Origin: Rhodopseudomonas sp. BR0M22
GTDB lineage: Bacteria > Pseudomonadota > Alphaproteobacteria > Rhizobiales > Xanthobacteraceae
Direction: 5' to 3'
Assembly (NCBI RefSeq): GCF_010907035.1
Contig: NZ_QUMK01000058.1
Coordinates: forward strand, 1 to 37,198
DNA length: 37,198 nucleotides
The notes under the pieces are model-generated. The model was not told the DNA's origin. It was given only the letters and a program-made list of their open reading frames with translations, and did not search any database. Positions within the stretch are counted from its first letter, which is position 1, and every line of letters starts with the position of its first letter. Below, piece after piece: positions 16,235 to 23,635 of this stretch. A program made the translations under genes and the position numbers.

Positions 16235-16809
16235 CGGTCGGCTTGCCGCGGGGCGAACGGCAGCAGCACGTCGAACAGGGTCGGGCCGCTGCTCGCCAAG
16301 GCGCCTTCGAGCGACAGAAGACGCCGCCGGGTGATGACGCCGCCATTGGCACAAGTGCCGCTGGTGTCGCCGGCGGCGGCCAGAACCCGGTGGCACGGCA
16401 CGATCAGGGCGAACGGATTGCGCCGGATCGCCTGACCGACCGCATGCACCGCGCCCGAGGCGCGAAGCTGCTTGGCGATATCGGCAAAGGTGGCGGTCTC
16501 GCCACGCGGAATGGCGCGGACCGCCTGATAGACCCGGCAGTCGAAGGCCGGGATGCCGCCGAGATCGAGGACGACGTCGGAGAAATCCCACGGTTCGCCC
16601 GACAAAGCTGCAGCGATGCCGTCGATGGCCGGCTGGATCCAGGCCGCGGGCCTGCCTTCACGGGCGTCCGGGCAGAGCCGCAGCAGCCTGCGGCGGGTGT
16701 CGATCTCGCGGCTTTCAGCAAGCTGCACGGCGAGCACGCCCTCGACGTCCCATGCGATCCCGCATCGGCCCATCATGGTGTCGAAGATGGTGTAGGCAGC
16801 CCCCGCCAT
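16231..16809 (-). CDS. ogt: Methylated-DNA--protein-cysteine methyltransferase
   Basis: 192 residues. Suicidal repair protein that moves alkyl groups from O6-alkylguanine to its own Cys. The signature IVPCHRV (C139 acceptor) and the helix-turn-helix region PRGETATFADIAKQL to VGQAIRRNPFA are present. The usual GGYaGG substrate loop reads GTCANGG (151-157), a departure with an extra Cys worth noting. Family domain starts at about residue 85; the N-terminal part is the variable ribonuclease-like domain. Convergent with the MATE gene with a 4-bp overlap. Confidence 0.93.
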   Translation of the reverse strand: MAGAAYTIFDTMMGRCGIAWDVEGVLAVQLAESREIDTRRRLLRLCPDAREGRPAAWIQPAIDGIAAALSGEPWDFSDVVLDLGGIPAFDCRVYQAVRAIPRGETATFADIAKQLRASGAVHAVGQAIRRNPFALIVPCHRVLAAAGDTSGTCANGGVITRRRLLSLEGALASSGPTLFDVLLPFAPRQADR

Positions 16810-17004
16810 GCGGAGAACTATACCAGCGAAAGGCTGGACGGCATCTGGAAAGTGAACAGATCATTAATCGCCCAAAGCGCGATTTTGCAGTGCGGGAGCG
16901 TGGCTGCGGCGTCGTGCATGACGCGCTGTCGACGATCGCCCCTTGGCGGCGCGCCCGGTCTCGGCTAGATCAGGGCGTGTCGCCGCGCCAGCGCGGCGCC
17001 CGGC

Positions 17005-17078
17005 GCGGGCGTAGTTCAATGGTAGAACGGCAGCTTCCCAAGCTGCATACGAGGGTTCGATTCCCTTCGCCCGCTCCA
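17005..17078 (+). tRNA. tRNA-Gly (CCC anticodon)
   Basis: A full cloverleaf can be drawn: acceptor GCGGGCG (17005-17011) with CGCCCGC (17068-17074), D arm with TTCAATGGTAGAA, anticodon stem GCAGC/GCTGC around loop TTCCCAA giving anticodon CCC, T arm GAGGG-TTCGATT-CCCTT, discriminator T and encoded CCA (17076-17078). A GC-rich 7-bp hairpin (16981-16998) lies just upstream. Confidence 0.97.
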
Positions 17079-17327
17079 AAAGCTCTCCCCCGGCGACGTT
17101 CCTCTCGATTGGTTTAGCCGCCGCCGGGCTGGGAAGCGGACGCGGCGAGCGTCGAACCCAAGTCGATCTGTACGCTATCGCGCGGCCTGCTGCCGGTTGG
17201 GCCGCTTGCTCTGCGCGCCGCGCACGGCAGCCCGCACCTGGCGTGTGCGCTGGTTGATCGGCGTCAACGCCGCCACCCCAGATCGGCGCGAAGCTCAGTC
17301 ACTGCCTCATTGCAGGGGGATACGGCG

Positions 17328-17480
17328 ATGACGAGCACCATGATGACTTTCGACATCCTGCTGTTGGCTGCGGCCGCGGCGTCGACGGTGCTGATCCTGT
17401 TCGGCGTAGTAATCGCGAGTGGTCATCAGGACGTGCATCAGCACGCCAAGGCCGGCATGATCGCGCGGCACCACGACTGA
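17328..17480 (+). CDS. Small single-span membrane protein with His-rich tail
   Basis: A 50-codon ORF with an excellent ribosome-binding site (AGGGGGA, 7 nt before ATG). The product has a short N-terminus MTSTMMTFD, one hydrophobic helix (about residues 8-31: ILLLAAAAASTVLILFGVV) and a tail HQDVHQHAKAGMIARHHD that holds five histidines in 18 residues. The strong start signal and the clean membrane helix support a real gene. No family recognised. It is the only gene in the 427 bp between the tRNA and the next minus-strand gene. A metal-binding or small regulatory membrane peptide is possible but unproven. Confidence 0.65.
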   Translation: MTSTMMTFDILLLAAAAASTVLILFGVVIASGHQDVHQHAKAGMIARHHD

Positions 17481-17505
17481 GTGCCGTGCCGTCCCGGCCA
17501 AGTAG

Positions 17506-17997
17506 CTAAGGCTTGCTGACGGCGCCGCTCAGGTCGCGCTTGATCGTCTCCAGGAGCGATGCCAGCACGTCCTGGTGCTGCTGGGGCGTATGGGCTGTGT
17601 CGGTCGGCGGGCTCTGCTCTCGACCGAACAGCGCCAGTAAACGTGTCGGCTCCCTGGTGTGTGCTCCCGAGGTGTGTGCTCCCGAGGTGCGTGGTCCTGA
17701 CACTGCAGGTTCTGATCCCGCAGATGATGGCTGCATTTGAACCTGAGATGCCTGCACCGGCGCTGCCGGTTGCGTTGCGCCTGCATTTGCAGCGGTTGGA
17801 GCAGCGGACGTGTGCTGAGCGATCGCTGGCAGCGCCGCCGGGCGGCGTGGCGCATCGATCCTATCGACCGCAGCGATGACTTCCGCAGGGCTGACGAAAT
17901 CGCCGTACAGCACATCCCGGTGACGGCTCACCCACCACAGAACCGCGCAATACAGCAGCGCCAATCCGATCATGCCAATCAGCCCGAGCTCCAGCAT
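17506..17997 (-). CDS. Membrane-anchored hypothetical protein with low-complexity linker
   Basis: 163 residues with one N-terminal membrane helix (about 3-23, LGLIGMIGLALLYCAVLWWV), a short juxtamembrane segment with SPAEVIAAVDRID, then a long Ala/Pro/Gln/Thr-rich linker (about 52-130) and a more helical C-terminus (QDVLASLLETIKRDLSG). The linker contains SGAHTSGAHT, encoded by 15-bp tandem repeats at about 17657-17690. GGGAG precedes the ATG. No family recognised. The layout suggests an inner-membrane anchor that presents its C-terminal helix through a flexible spacer; topology is not certain. Confidence 0.7.
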   Translation of the reverse strand: MLELGLIGMIGLALLYCAVLWWVSRHRDVLYGDFVSPAEVIAAVDRIDAPRRPAALPAIAQHTSAAPTAANAGATQPAAPVQASQVQMQPSSAGSEPAVSGPRTSGAHTSGAHTREPTRLLALFGREQSPPTDTAHTPQQHQDVLASLLETIKRDLSGAVSKP

Positions 17998-18213
17998 CGG
18001 ATGCTCCCGTGTTCGGCTAGGGCACGGATCGTTCGGTCTTGCTCGGCGGCGCCAGGGCGGTCGAGCGACGGTCGTTGGTCACTAGAAATCGGGCAGAAGC
18101 ATCCGCGCAGAACAATACAAACTGCATCACAGCCTCCAGAACTAATCGATTGATTCCGGAAGTCTGCCGCACCCGCAAGTCGTTTCAGCGCACTGCCGCG
18201 CTTGCCGCAGCGC

Positions 18214-18247
18214 AAAAAAAGGGAGCGCCGTTTAATCCGGCGCTCCC
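18214..18247 (-). terminator. Strong intrinsic terminator of the repeat-bearing stress gene
   Basis: A perfect 10-bp stem, GGGAGCGCCG at 18221-18230 with CGGCGCTCCC at 18238-18247, has a 7-nt loop; on the minus strand it is followed by seven U residues (18220-18214). It lies 35 nt past the stop at 18282. Confidence 0.92.
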
Positions 18248-18281
18248 GATCTTGCGTCGTCGCGGTGAGAATATGCGCGGC

Positions 18282-18815
18282 TCAGTGGCCGGCGAGCACC
18301 GGCAGGCCGAGCATCGACGAGAACGGCGCCGGGCTGTTGATGAGCTGAGCCGAAGCCTTCTGATTGCTCGCCAGCGACGACCAGGCGTCCTGGCTCTTGG
18401 TGAGGGACGACCACGGCTTCTGGCTCGAGGCCAGCGACGACCAGGGCTTCTGCGAAGCCGACAGCAGCGGGCCGAACATCGACGACAGGAAGAAGTTCGG
18501 GCTGGTCAGCTCGGGGAAGATCGCCCCCAGCGTGGTGCGCGACTCGGTCAGCCGCGGCGCGCCGGTCAGGCGGGCGGACGAATCCACCAGCGAGGCGCTG
18601 CCGCCGTGATGGCCGGAAACGTCGCGGATCGCGCCATGGCGATTGAGGATCGCGTCGGCCTGACCGCCCTTGCCGAACGGCGGGTCGACCGTGACCACAG
18701 TACCGTTCTTGTCGCTCGAGACGATCTCGGCGTTGCTGAACGAAGCGGCCTTCAGCTCCGCCACGGCCGCCTGCGCCTTAGCCGCATCCTGGTACAGTTT
18801 GATGATCTGCGTCAT
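18282..18815 (-). CDS. Stress-type protein with C-terminal 10-residue repeats
   Basis: 177 residues. The first about 60 (TQIIKLYQDAAKAQAAVAEL, then ASFSNAEIVSSD) resemble the N-terminal alpha/beta module of general-stress YflT/GSP17M-like proteins; I judge this by eye. Residues 121-160 hold four tandem 10-residue units of the type SQKPWSSLAS, SQKPWSSLTK, SQDAWSSLAS, NQKASAQLIN, each with Trp-Ser-Ser-Leu in the first three. The region around 100-118 (FPELTSPNFFLSSMFGPLL) is hydrophobic. The start has GGAAGG upstream and the gene ends in a strong terminator, so it is monocistronic. Function unknown; the surrounding trehalose and PRC-barrel genes suggest stress. Confidence 0.8.
   Translation of the reverse strand: MTQIIKLYQDAAKAQAAVAELKAASFSNAEIVSSDKNGTVVTVDPPFGKGGQADAILNRHGAIRDVSGHHGGSASLVDSSARLTGAPRLTESRTTLGAIFPELTSPNFFLSSMFGPLLSASQKPWSSLASSQKPWSSLTKSQDAWSSLASNQKASAQLINSPAPFSSMLGLPVLAGH
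18336..18455 (-). repeat. Four 30-bp in-frame tandem repeats
   Basis: Encodes residues 121-160 of the stress-type protein. The first three units are closely alike at DNA level (shared GGCTTCTGGCTCGAGG-like and GCCAGCGACGACCA blocks on the plus strand) and the fourth is degenerate. The period is 30 bp, so copy-number change keeps the frame. Confidence 0.85.
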
Positions 18816-19256
18816 TCCTACCTTCCTCTATAGCCAAGTATTAGTTTGAATTTCGGACTTTGACCGACAATCCTCGGCAATCCTTCCGGTTCCCAGCTTG
18901 GCAGAATATTGCGGCGCGGCAAGTCTCTCAAGCATTGGGTTACCGGCGGCATCGCGCCGCAGCAGAACCTGCGCGTGTGCAGTAAACAATCACTTGCGAT
19001 CAAGACAGTTCATTCGTCCTGAGCCGGCTGTTCAATTCACGAATGCGTTGATCGGTAATCGGGTGTGTTGTTGGACCGACAGGAGGATCCCGCACCCAGC
19101 GGCGAGCGGCCGCTGGTGTCGCTTTTGAGCCGTCGGTGGCGCGCGCGGCGTTCACGCCGCTGACGCATCGCCGTGCCACGACAGCGGCTGGATTCGGCCG
19201 CGCCGGGAACAAAGCCCTGCCTTGTCGCGTCTGAGACCGACATGGGAGAGACGTGA
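18816..19256. other. 441-bp intergenic region
   Basis: No credible gene on either strand. It must hold the divergent promoters of the stress-type gene (minus) and the GH13 alpha-glucosidase (plus). Near the plus-strand end is an EcfG-like promoter (19206-19231). A perfect 8-bp hairpin, CCAGCGGC at 19096-19103 with GCCGCTGG at 19109-19116, followed by TGTCGCTTTT, could end a short upstream transcript. Confidence 0.6.
19206..19231 (+). promoter_or_regulatory. EcfG-like promoter of the GH13 gene (imperfect)
   Basis: GGAAC (19206-19210), 17-bp spacer, CGTC (19228-19231) against the EcfG consensus GGAAC-N16/17-CGTT; the last base differs. Distance from the -10 element to the ATG is 25 nt, the same as for the exact promoter of the PRC-barrel gene. 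Confidence 0.45.
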
Positions 19257-20873
<1,617 letters not shown>

Positions 20874-20911
20874 CCGGCTGAGAGGCGCCCGACCTCATCC
20901 CACAGCTTCTC

Positions 20912-20996
20912 CGTCATTGCGAGCGAAGCGAAGCAATCCAGAGTTTCGGGTACTGAGGTGCTGGATGGCTTCGTCGATGCGCTCTCCGCAATGACG
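20912..20996. repeat. REP-like inverted repeat, family A copy 2
   Basis: Starts CGTCATTGCGAGCGAAGCG and ends GCAATGACG; the inner arms AAGCAATCCAG and CTGGATGGCTTC also pair. About 85 bp, between the convergent GH13 genes. Confidence 0.8.
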
Positions 20997-21017
20997 ATTT
21001 GAAAGGTCGTCGATGGT

Positions 21018-22703
21018 TCAGGCCTTTGCGCGTCCGCCGCCGTCGACTTCGGTCCGGCGCAGCAGATAATCGAGGCCTCCGACCCTGAACCAGCGATAGC
21101 CGTAGCCCTCGATCAGCAACTTGTGCCGGCCGCGGGTGGCGTGGCTGTGATTGTCGCCGAGCAGGTCGATCAAGTTGTCGCCTGCGCCGTCGTGCAGGCC
21201 GACGGCGAACGACACCTCGCGCGGCTGCTCGTCGAGATTGTGCACGAACAGCACCGAATTGTTGCGCCAGTCGTAGCGCAGGATCAGCACCGCGGGATCG
21301 CGCGCGGCGATCACCTTGAAATCGCCCCAGCCGATCTCCGGCACTTCCTTGCGCATCCGGATGATGCGCTCGGTCCAGTTCAGCATCGAATCCGGATCGC
21401 GGCGCTGCTGGGCGACATTGACGTGCGCGAAACCGTAGGCACCGTGGTCGATCACCGGAATCTCCGGCTTGTCGCTCTTGGTGAAACCGCCGTGCGGCTC
21501 TGTCGACCATTGCATCGGCGTGCGGGCGCAGCGCCGCTCCGGCAGCGCCAGGTCGTCTCCCATCGCGATCTCGTCGCCATAGCGGATCACCGGGGTGCCC
21601 GGCAGCGTCATCATCAGGCTGTAGGCGAGCTCGAGCCGGCGCTGATCGCCGCCGAGCATCGGCGCCAGCCGACGCCGGATGCCGCGGTCGTAGAGCTGCA
21701 TATTCTTGTCCGGGCCGAATGTCTCGAACACCGCCTGACGTTGCGCCTTGGTCAACCGTCCCAGATCCAGCTCGTCGTGGTTGCGCAGGAACAGTCCCCA
21801 TTGCGCGGTCGCCGGCCGCGGTTTGGTGTCGGCCAGGGCCTTGGCCAGCGGGCCGGTGTCGGCGGAAGCCAGAGCGTAGAACAGGTGCTGGTTCACATGA
21901 AAGTTGAACATCATGTGCATGCGCTCGCCGTCATCGCCGAAATAGTGCAGGTCGTCGTCGGGGCGGACATTGGCTTCGGCGAGGATGATGGCGTCACCTT
22001 TGCGCCATTGCAGGAATTCGCGGAAGGTCCGCAGCATGTCGAACTGTTCGACAGGCTTTTTGACCTTGGGCCCTTTGGTGGCGATCACGAACGGCACCGC
22101 GTCCATCCGGAAGCCGGATACGCCGAGCTGGATCCAGAACCCCATGATCTTCAGGATCTCTTCCTGCACATAGGGATTGGCGGTGTTGAGGTCGGGCTGG
22201 AAATCGTAGAAGCGGTGAAAGTACCAAGCCTTAGCCTGCTTATCGTGGGTCCAGGTGGTCTTCTGCACGCCTGGAAACACCATGCCCTGATCAGCGTGAG
22301 CGGGCTTCTTGTCCGACCACACATACCAGTCGCGATAGGGCGAGTTCGGATCGGCGCGTGCTTGCTTGAACCAGGCATGTTGGTCGGAGGTGTGGTTGAC
22401 GACGAGGTCGATGATCACCCGCATGCCGCGCTGCTTGCAGCCGTGGGTGAATTCGACGAAGTCGCCGAGCGTGCCGTAGCGCGGGTCGACGCCGTAATAG
22501 TCGGAGATATCGTAGCCGTCGTCGCGATAGGGCGAGGGTTGAAACGGCATCAGCCAGATCGCCGTGACGCCGAGCCCGTGCAGATAATCGAGCCGCCTTG
22601 TCAGCCCTTTGAAGTCGCCGATTCCGTCGCCATTGGCGTCCATATAGGTCGCGACCGAAAGGCAGTAGATCACGCCGTTCTTGTACCAGAGGTCGTCGAT
22701 CAT
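21018..22703 (-). CDS. Trehalose-synthase-like GH13 enzyme
   Basis: 561 residues from ATG 22703; the longer frame to 22787 runs into a dispersed repeat. The opening DLWYKNGVIYCLSVATYMDA is close to trehalose synthase (maltose glucosyltransferase). Conserved residues: DLVVNH (99-104), D201 in GFRMDAVPF, E243 in ILAEANV, D310 in FLRNHDELD. The family interconverts maltose and trehalose; some members act as alpha-amylase. No maltokinase domain is fused. It lies downstream of the PRC-barrel gene on the same strand with a 127-bp repeat-containing gap, so readthrough from that gene's EcfG promoter is possible. Confidence 0.85.
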   Translation of the reverse strand: MIDDLWYKNGVIYCLSVATYMDANGDGIGDFKGLTRRLDYLHGLGVTAIWLMPFQPSPYRDDGYDISDYYGVDPRYGTLGDFVEFTHGCKQRGMRVIIDLVVNHTSDQHAWFKQARADPNSPYRDWYVWSDKKPAHADQGMVFPGVQKTTWTHDKQAKAWYFHRFYDFQPDLNTANPYVQEEILKIMGFWIQLGVSGFRMDAVPFVIATKGPKVKKPVEQFDMLRTFREFLQWRKGDAIILAEANVRPDDDLHYFGDDGERMHMMFNFHVNQHLFYALASADTGPLAKALADTKPRPATAQWGLFLRNHDELDLGRLTKAQRQAVFETFGPDKNMQLYDRGIRRRLAPMLGGDQRRLELAYSLMMTLPGTPVIRYGDEIAMGDDLALPERRCARTPMQWSTEPHGGFTKSDKPEIPVIDHGAYGFAHVNVAQQRRDPDSMLNWTERIIRMRKEVPEIGWGDFKVIAARDPAVLILRYDWRNNSVLFVHNLDEQPREVSFAVGLHDGAGDNLIDLLGDNHSHATRGRHKLLIEGYGYRWFRVGGLDYLLRRTEVDGGGRAKA

Positions 22704-22740
22704 CGGCGCTCGGCGGTTTGGGGGAGGTGGTTGGTGGCGC

Positions 22741-22821
22741 CATTGCGAGGAGCGAAGCGACGAAGCAATCCAGGAGGCTCCGTGCACAGCGCGTCTGGAT
22801 TGCTTCGCTCCGCTCGCAATG
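22741..22821. repeat. REP-like inverted repeat, family A copy 3
   Basis: CATTGCGAGGAGCGAAGCGA...AAGCAATCCAG on the left pairs with CTGGATTGCTTCGCTCC...CTCGCAATG on the right. It lies in the gap between the PRC-barrel gene and the trehalose-synthase-like gene. Confidence 0.85.
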
Positions 22822-22830
22822 ACGCTGCGG

Positions 22831-23184
22831 TCAGGTCAGCGCAACGCCGTAGTAATCGTCGACCTGGCGTGTGCCGCGCCAATCCCATTCGGAGCCGCGA
22901 CCGTATTTCGGCGCGCGTTCGAGCTGGTCGACGGTGACCATCACCTGATAGCCGCCGAGCTCGACGTTGTATTTCAGCGCAGGCCAAGGCAGCGGATAGT
23001 GATCGTCGCCGATGCCGAGGAAGCCGCCGAACGACAGCACCGCGTAGGACACCCGGCCGCTGACCTTCTCGATCATCACCCGCTCGATCGAGCCGATCTT
23101 GTCGCCGTCCGGCCCGTACACCGCGGTTCCCTGCACCTTGTCGCTGCCGATCAACTTGTGGGTTTCGCTGGCTTCTGGATTCAT
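22831..23184 (-). CDS. PRC-barrel domain protein
   Basis: 117 residues, one PRC-barrel domain: KLIGSDKVQGTAVYGPDGDKIGSIERVMIEKVSGRVSYAVLSFGG is the classic beta-barrel opening, followed by LPWPALKYN and a C-terminal strand. PRC-barrel proteins occur in photosynthetic reaction-centre H subunits and RimM; short free-standing ones are common in alphaproteobacterial stress regulons. GGGAGG precedes the ATG. An exact GGAAC-N16-CGTT sits 26 nt upstream of the start, predicting induction by the general stress sigma factor EcfG. Molecular role unknown. Confidence 0.92.
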   Translation of the reverse strand: MNPEASETHKLIGSDKVQGTAVYGPDGDKIGSIERVMIEKVSGRVSYAVLSFGGFLGIGDDHYPLPWPALKYNVELGGYQVMVTVDQLERAPKYGRGSEWDWRGTRQVDDYYGVALT

Positions 23185-23209
23185 GCTGGCCTCCCTGTGA
23201 CGCTAAACC

Positions 23210-23234
23210 AACGAGCGGAGCGGAAACCTGTTCC
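23210..23234 (-). promoter_or_regulatory. EcfG (general stress) promoter of the PRC-barrel gene
   Basis: On the minus strand GGAAC (23234-23230), 16-bp spacer, CGTT (23213-23210): an exact match to the EcfG consensus of alphaproteobacteria. The ATG at 23184 follows 25 nt after the -10 element with a good ribosome-binding site in between. Confidence 0.8.
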
Positions 23235-23260
23235 GTGTCCGAGTCTCGCGTCATCGCCTC

Positions 23261-23289
23261 TTCACAAATCGAAGAATCGTACCTATCCT
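23261..23289 (+). promoter_or_regulatory. Sigma-70-type promoter of the orphan leader RNA
   Basis: TTCACA (23261-23266), 17-bp spacer, TATCCT (23284-23289). It matches TTGACA at 5 of 6 and TATAAT at 4 of 6 positions with ideal spacing, and would start RNA near 23296. It diverges from the EcfG promoter of the PRC-barrel gene. Confidence 0.6.
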
Positions 23290-23323
23290 CTCTTCATCGG
23301 AAACAACGGAAGGAGGTGGTCCA

Positions 23324-23368
23324 GTGTCTCTCTCGAAACGCTGTCACCTCGCTGGGGACGCCCGCTGA
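23324..23368 (+). CDS. 14-residue leader-peptide-like ORF
   Basis: GTG start with AGGAGG exactly 7 nt upstream; product MSLSKRCHLAGDAR, then TGA. The ribosome-binding site is the best in the region, and the ORF occupies the 5' end of the predicted RNA. A regulatory leader peptide is more likely than a stable protein. No homologue recalled with certainty. Confidence 0.4.
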   Translation: MSLSKRCHLAGDAR

Positions 23369-23487
23369 GGTTGGCTGACTGAGCATCGTTGCGGCGGGCA
23401 CGAGACCCGCTCGCCGGAACTGATGCACCAGCAGTGAGCCGCTCGGCCGAGGCGTCTCGCAGCGCCTGGGAACCAGCGAGTTACGAG

Positions 23488-23529
23488 GCGCGCGTCGGCG
23501 TTCACACGCCGGCGCGCGTTTGTCGTTTT
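23488..23529 (+). terminator. Strong intrinsic terminator of the orphan RNA
   Basis: Arms 23488-23501 and 23506-23519 pair over 14 bp (two G-U) with a TCAC loop, followed by TTTGTCGTTTT. It may also stop transcription of the convergent TonB-receptor gene, whose stop lies about 110 bp away. Confidence 0.8.
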
Positions 23530-23635
23530 AGTGCCTTCGATCGACCGGATACAGCGAAGAAATCCGGGTCTTTGTCTGCGGCTTCCCGCATTCCGCTGCG
23601 CTACATTCAGGCTACGGCGCATGCGGGCGACGGCG

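Larger units (their letters stand above)
23296..23529 (+). ncRNA. Predicted self-contained leader-like RNA, about 235 nt
   Basis: Bounded by a good promoter (-10 at 23284-23289) and a strong 14-bp terminator hairpin (23488-23519). Near the 5' end AGGAGG (23311-23316) serves a 14-codon ORF (23324-23368). The middle has further pairing potential, including the palindrome CTCGGCCGAG and a CTGG-GAA-CCAG hairpin at about 23466-23476. The layout is that of a leader-peptide attenuator, but after the terminator the next gene is the oppositely oriented TonB receptor. Family not recognised. Confidence 0.5.

Noticed and set aside
14513..16591. 692-codon minus-strand ORF
   Set aside because: Antisense to the MATE gene and parts of its neighbours; low-complexity Arg/His/Gln composition and no domain.
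16864..17079. Minus-strand 71-codon ORF starting MERAKGIEPSYAAWEAA
   Set aside because: It is the well-known false translation of the complement of a tRNA-Gly gene (17005-17078).
17657..17690. Short tandem repeats as a CRISPR array
   Set aside because: Repeats are 15 bp, directly adjacent without spacers, and in frame inside a gene.
18336..18455. 30-bp repeats as a CRISPR array
   Set aside because: No spacers; in-frame tandem protein repeats within a CDS, and no cas genes nearby.
18880..18900. GGAAC upstream of the repeat-bearing stress gene as an EcfG promoter
   Set aside because: No CGTT at 16 or 17 bp downstream on that strand.
21123..22937. 604-codon plus-strand ORF
   Set aside because: Antisense shadow of the trehalose-synthase-like gene, which has intact GH13 motifs.
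22681..23382. 233-codon plus-strand ORF ending in the orphan RNA region
   Set aside because: Runs antisense through the PRC-barrel gene and a dispersed repeat; no ribosome-binding site or domain.
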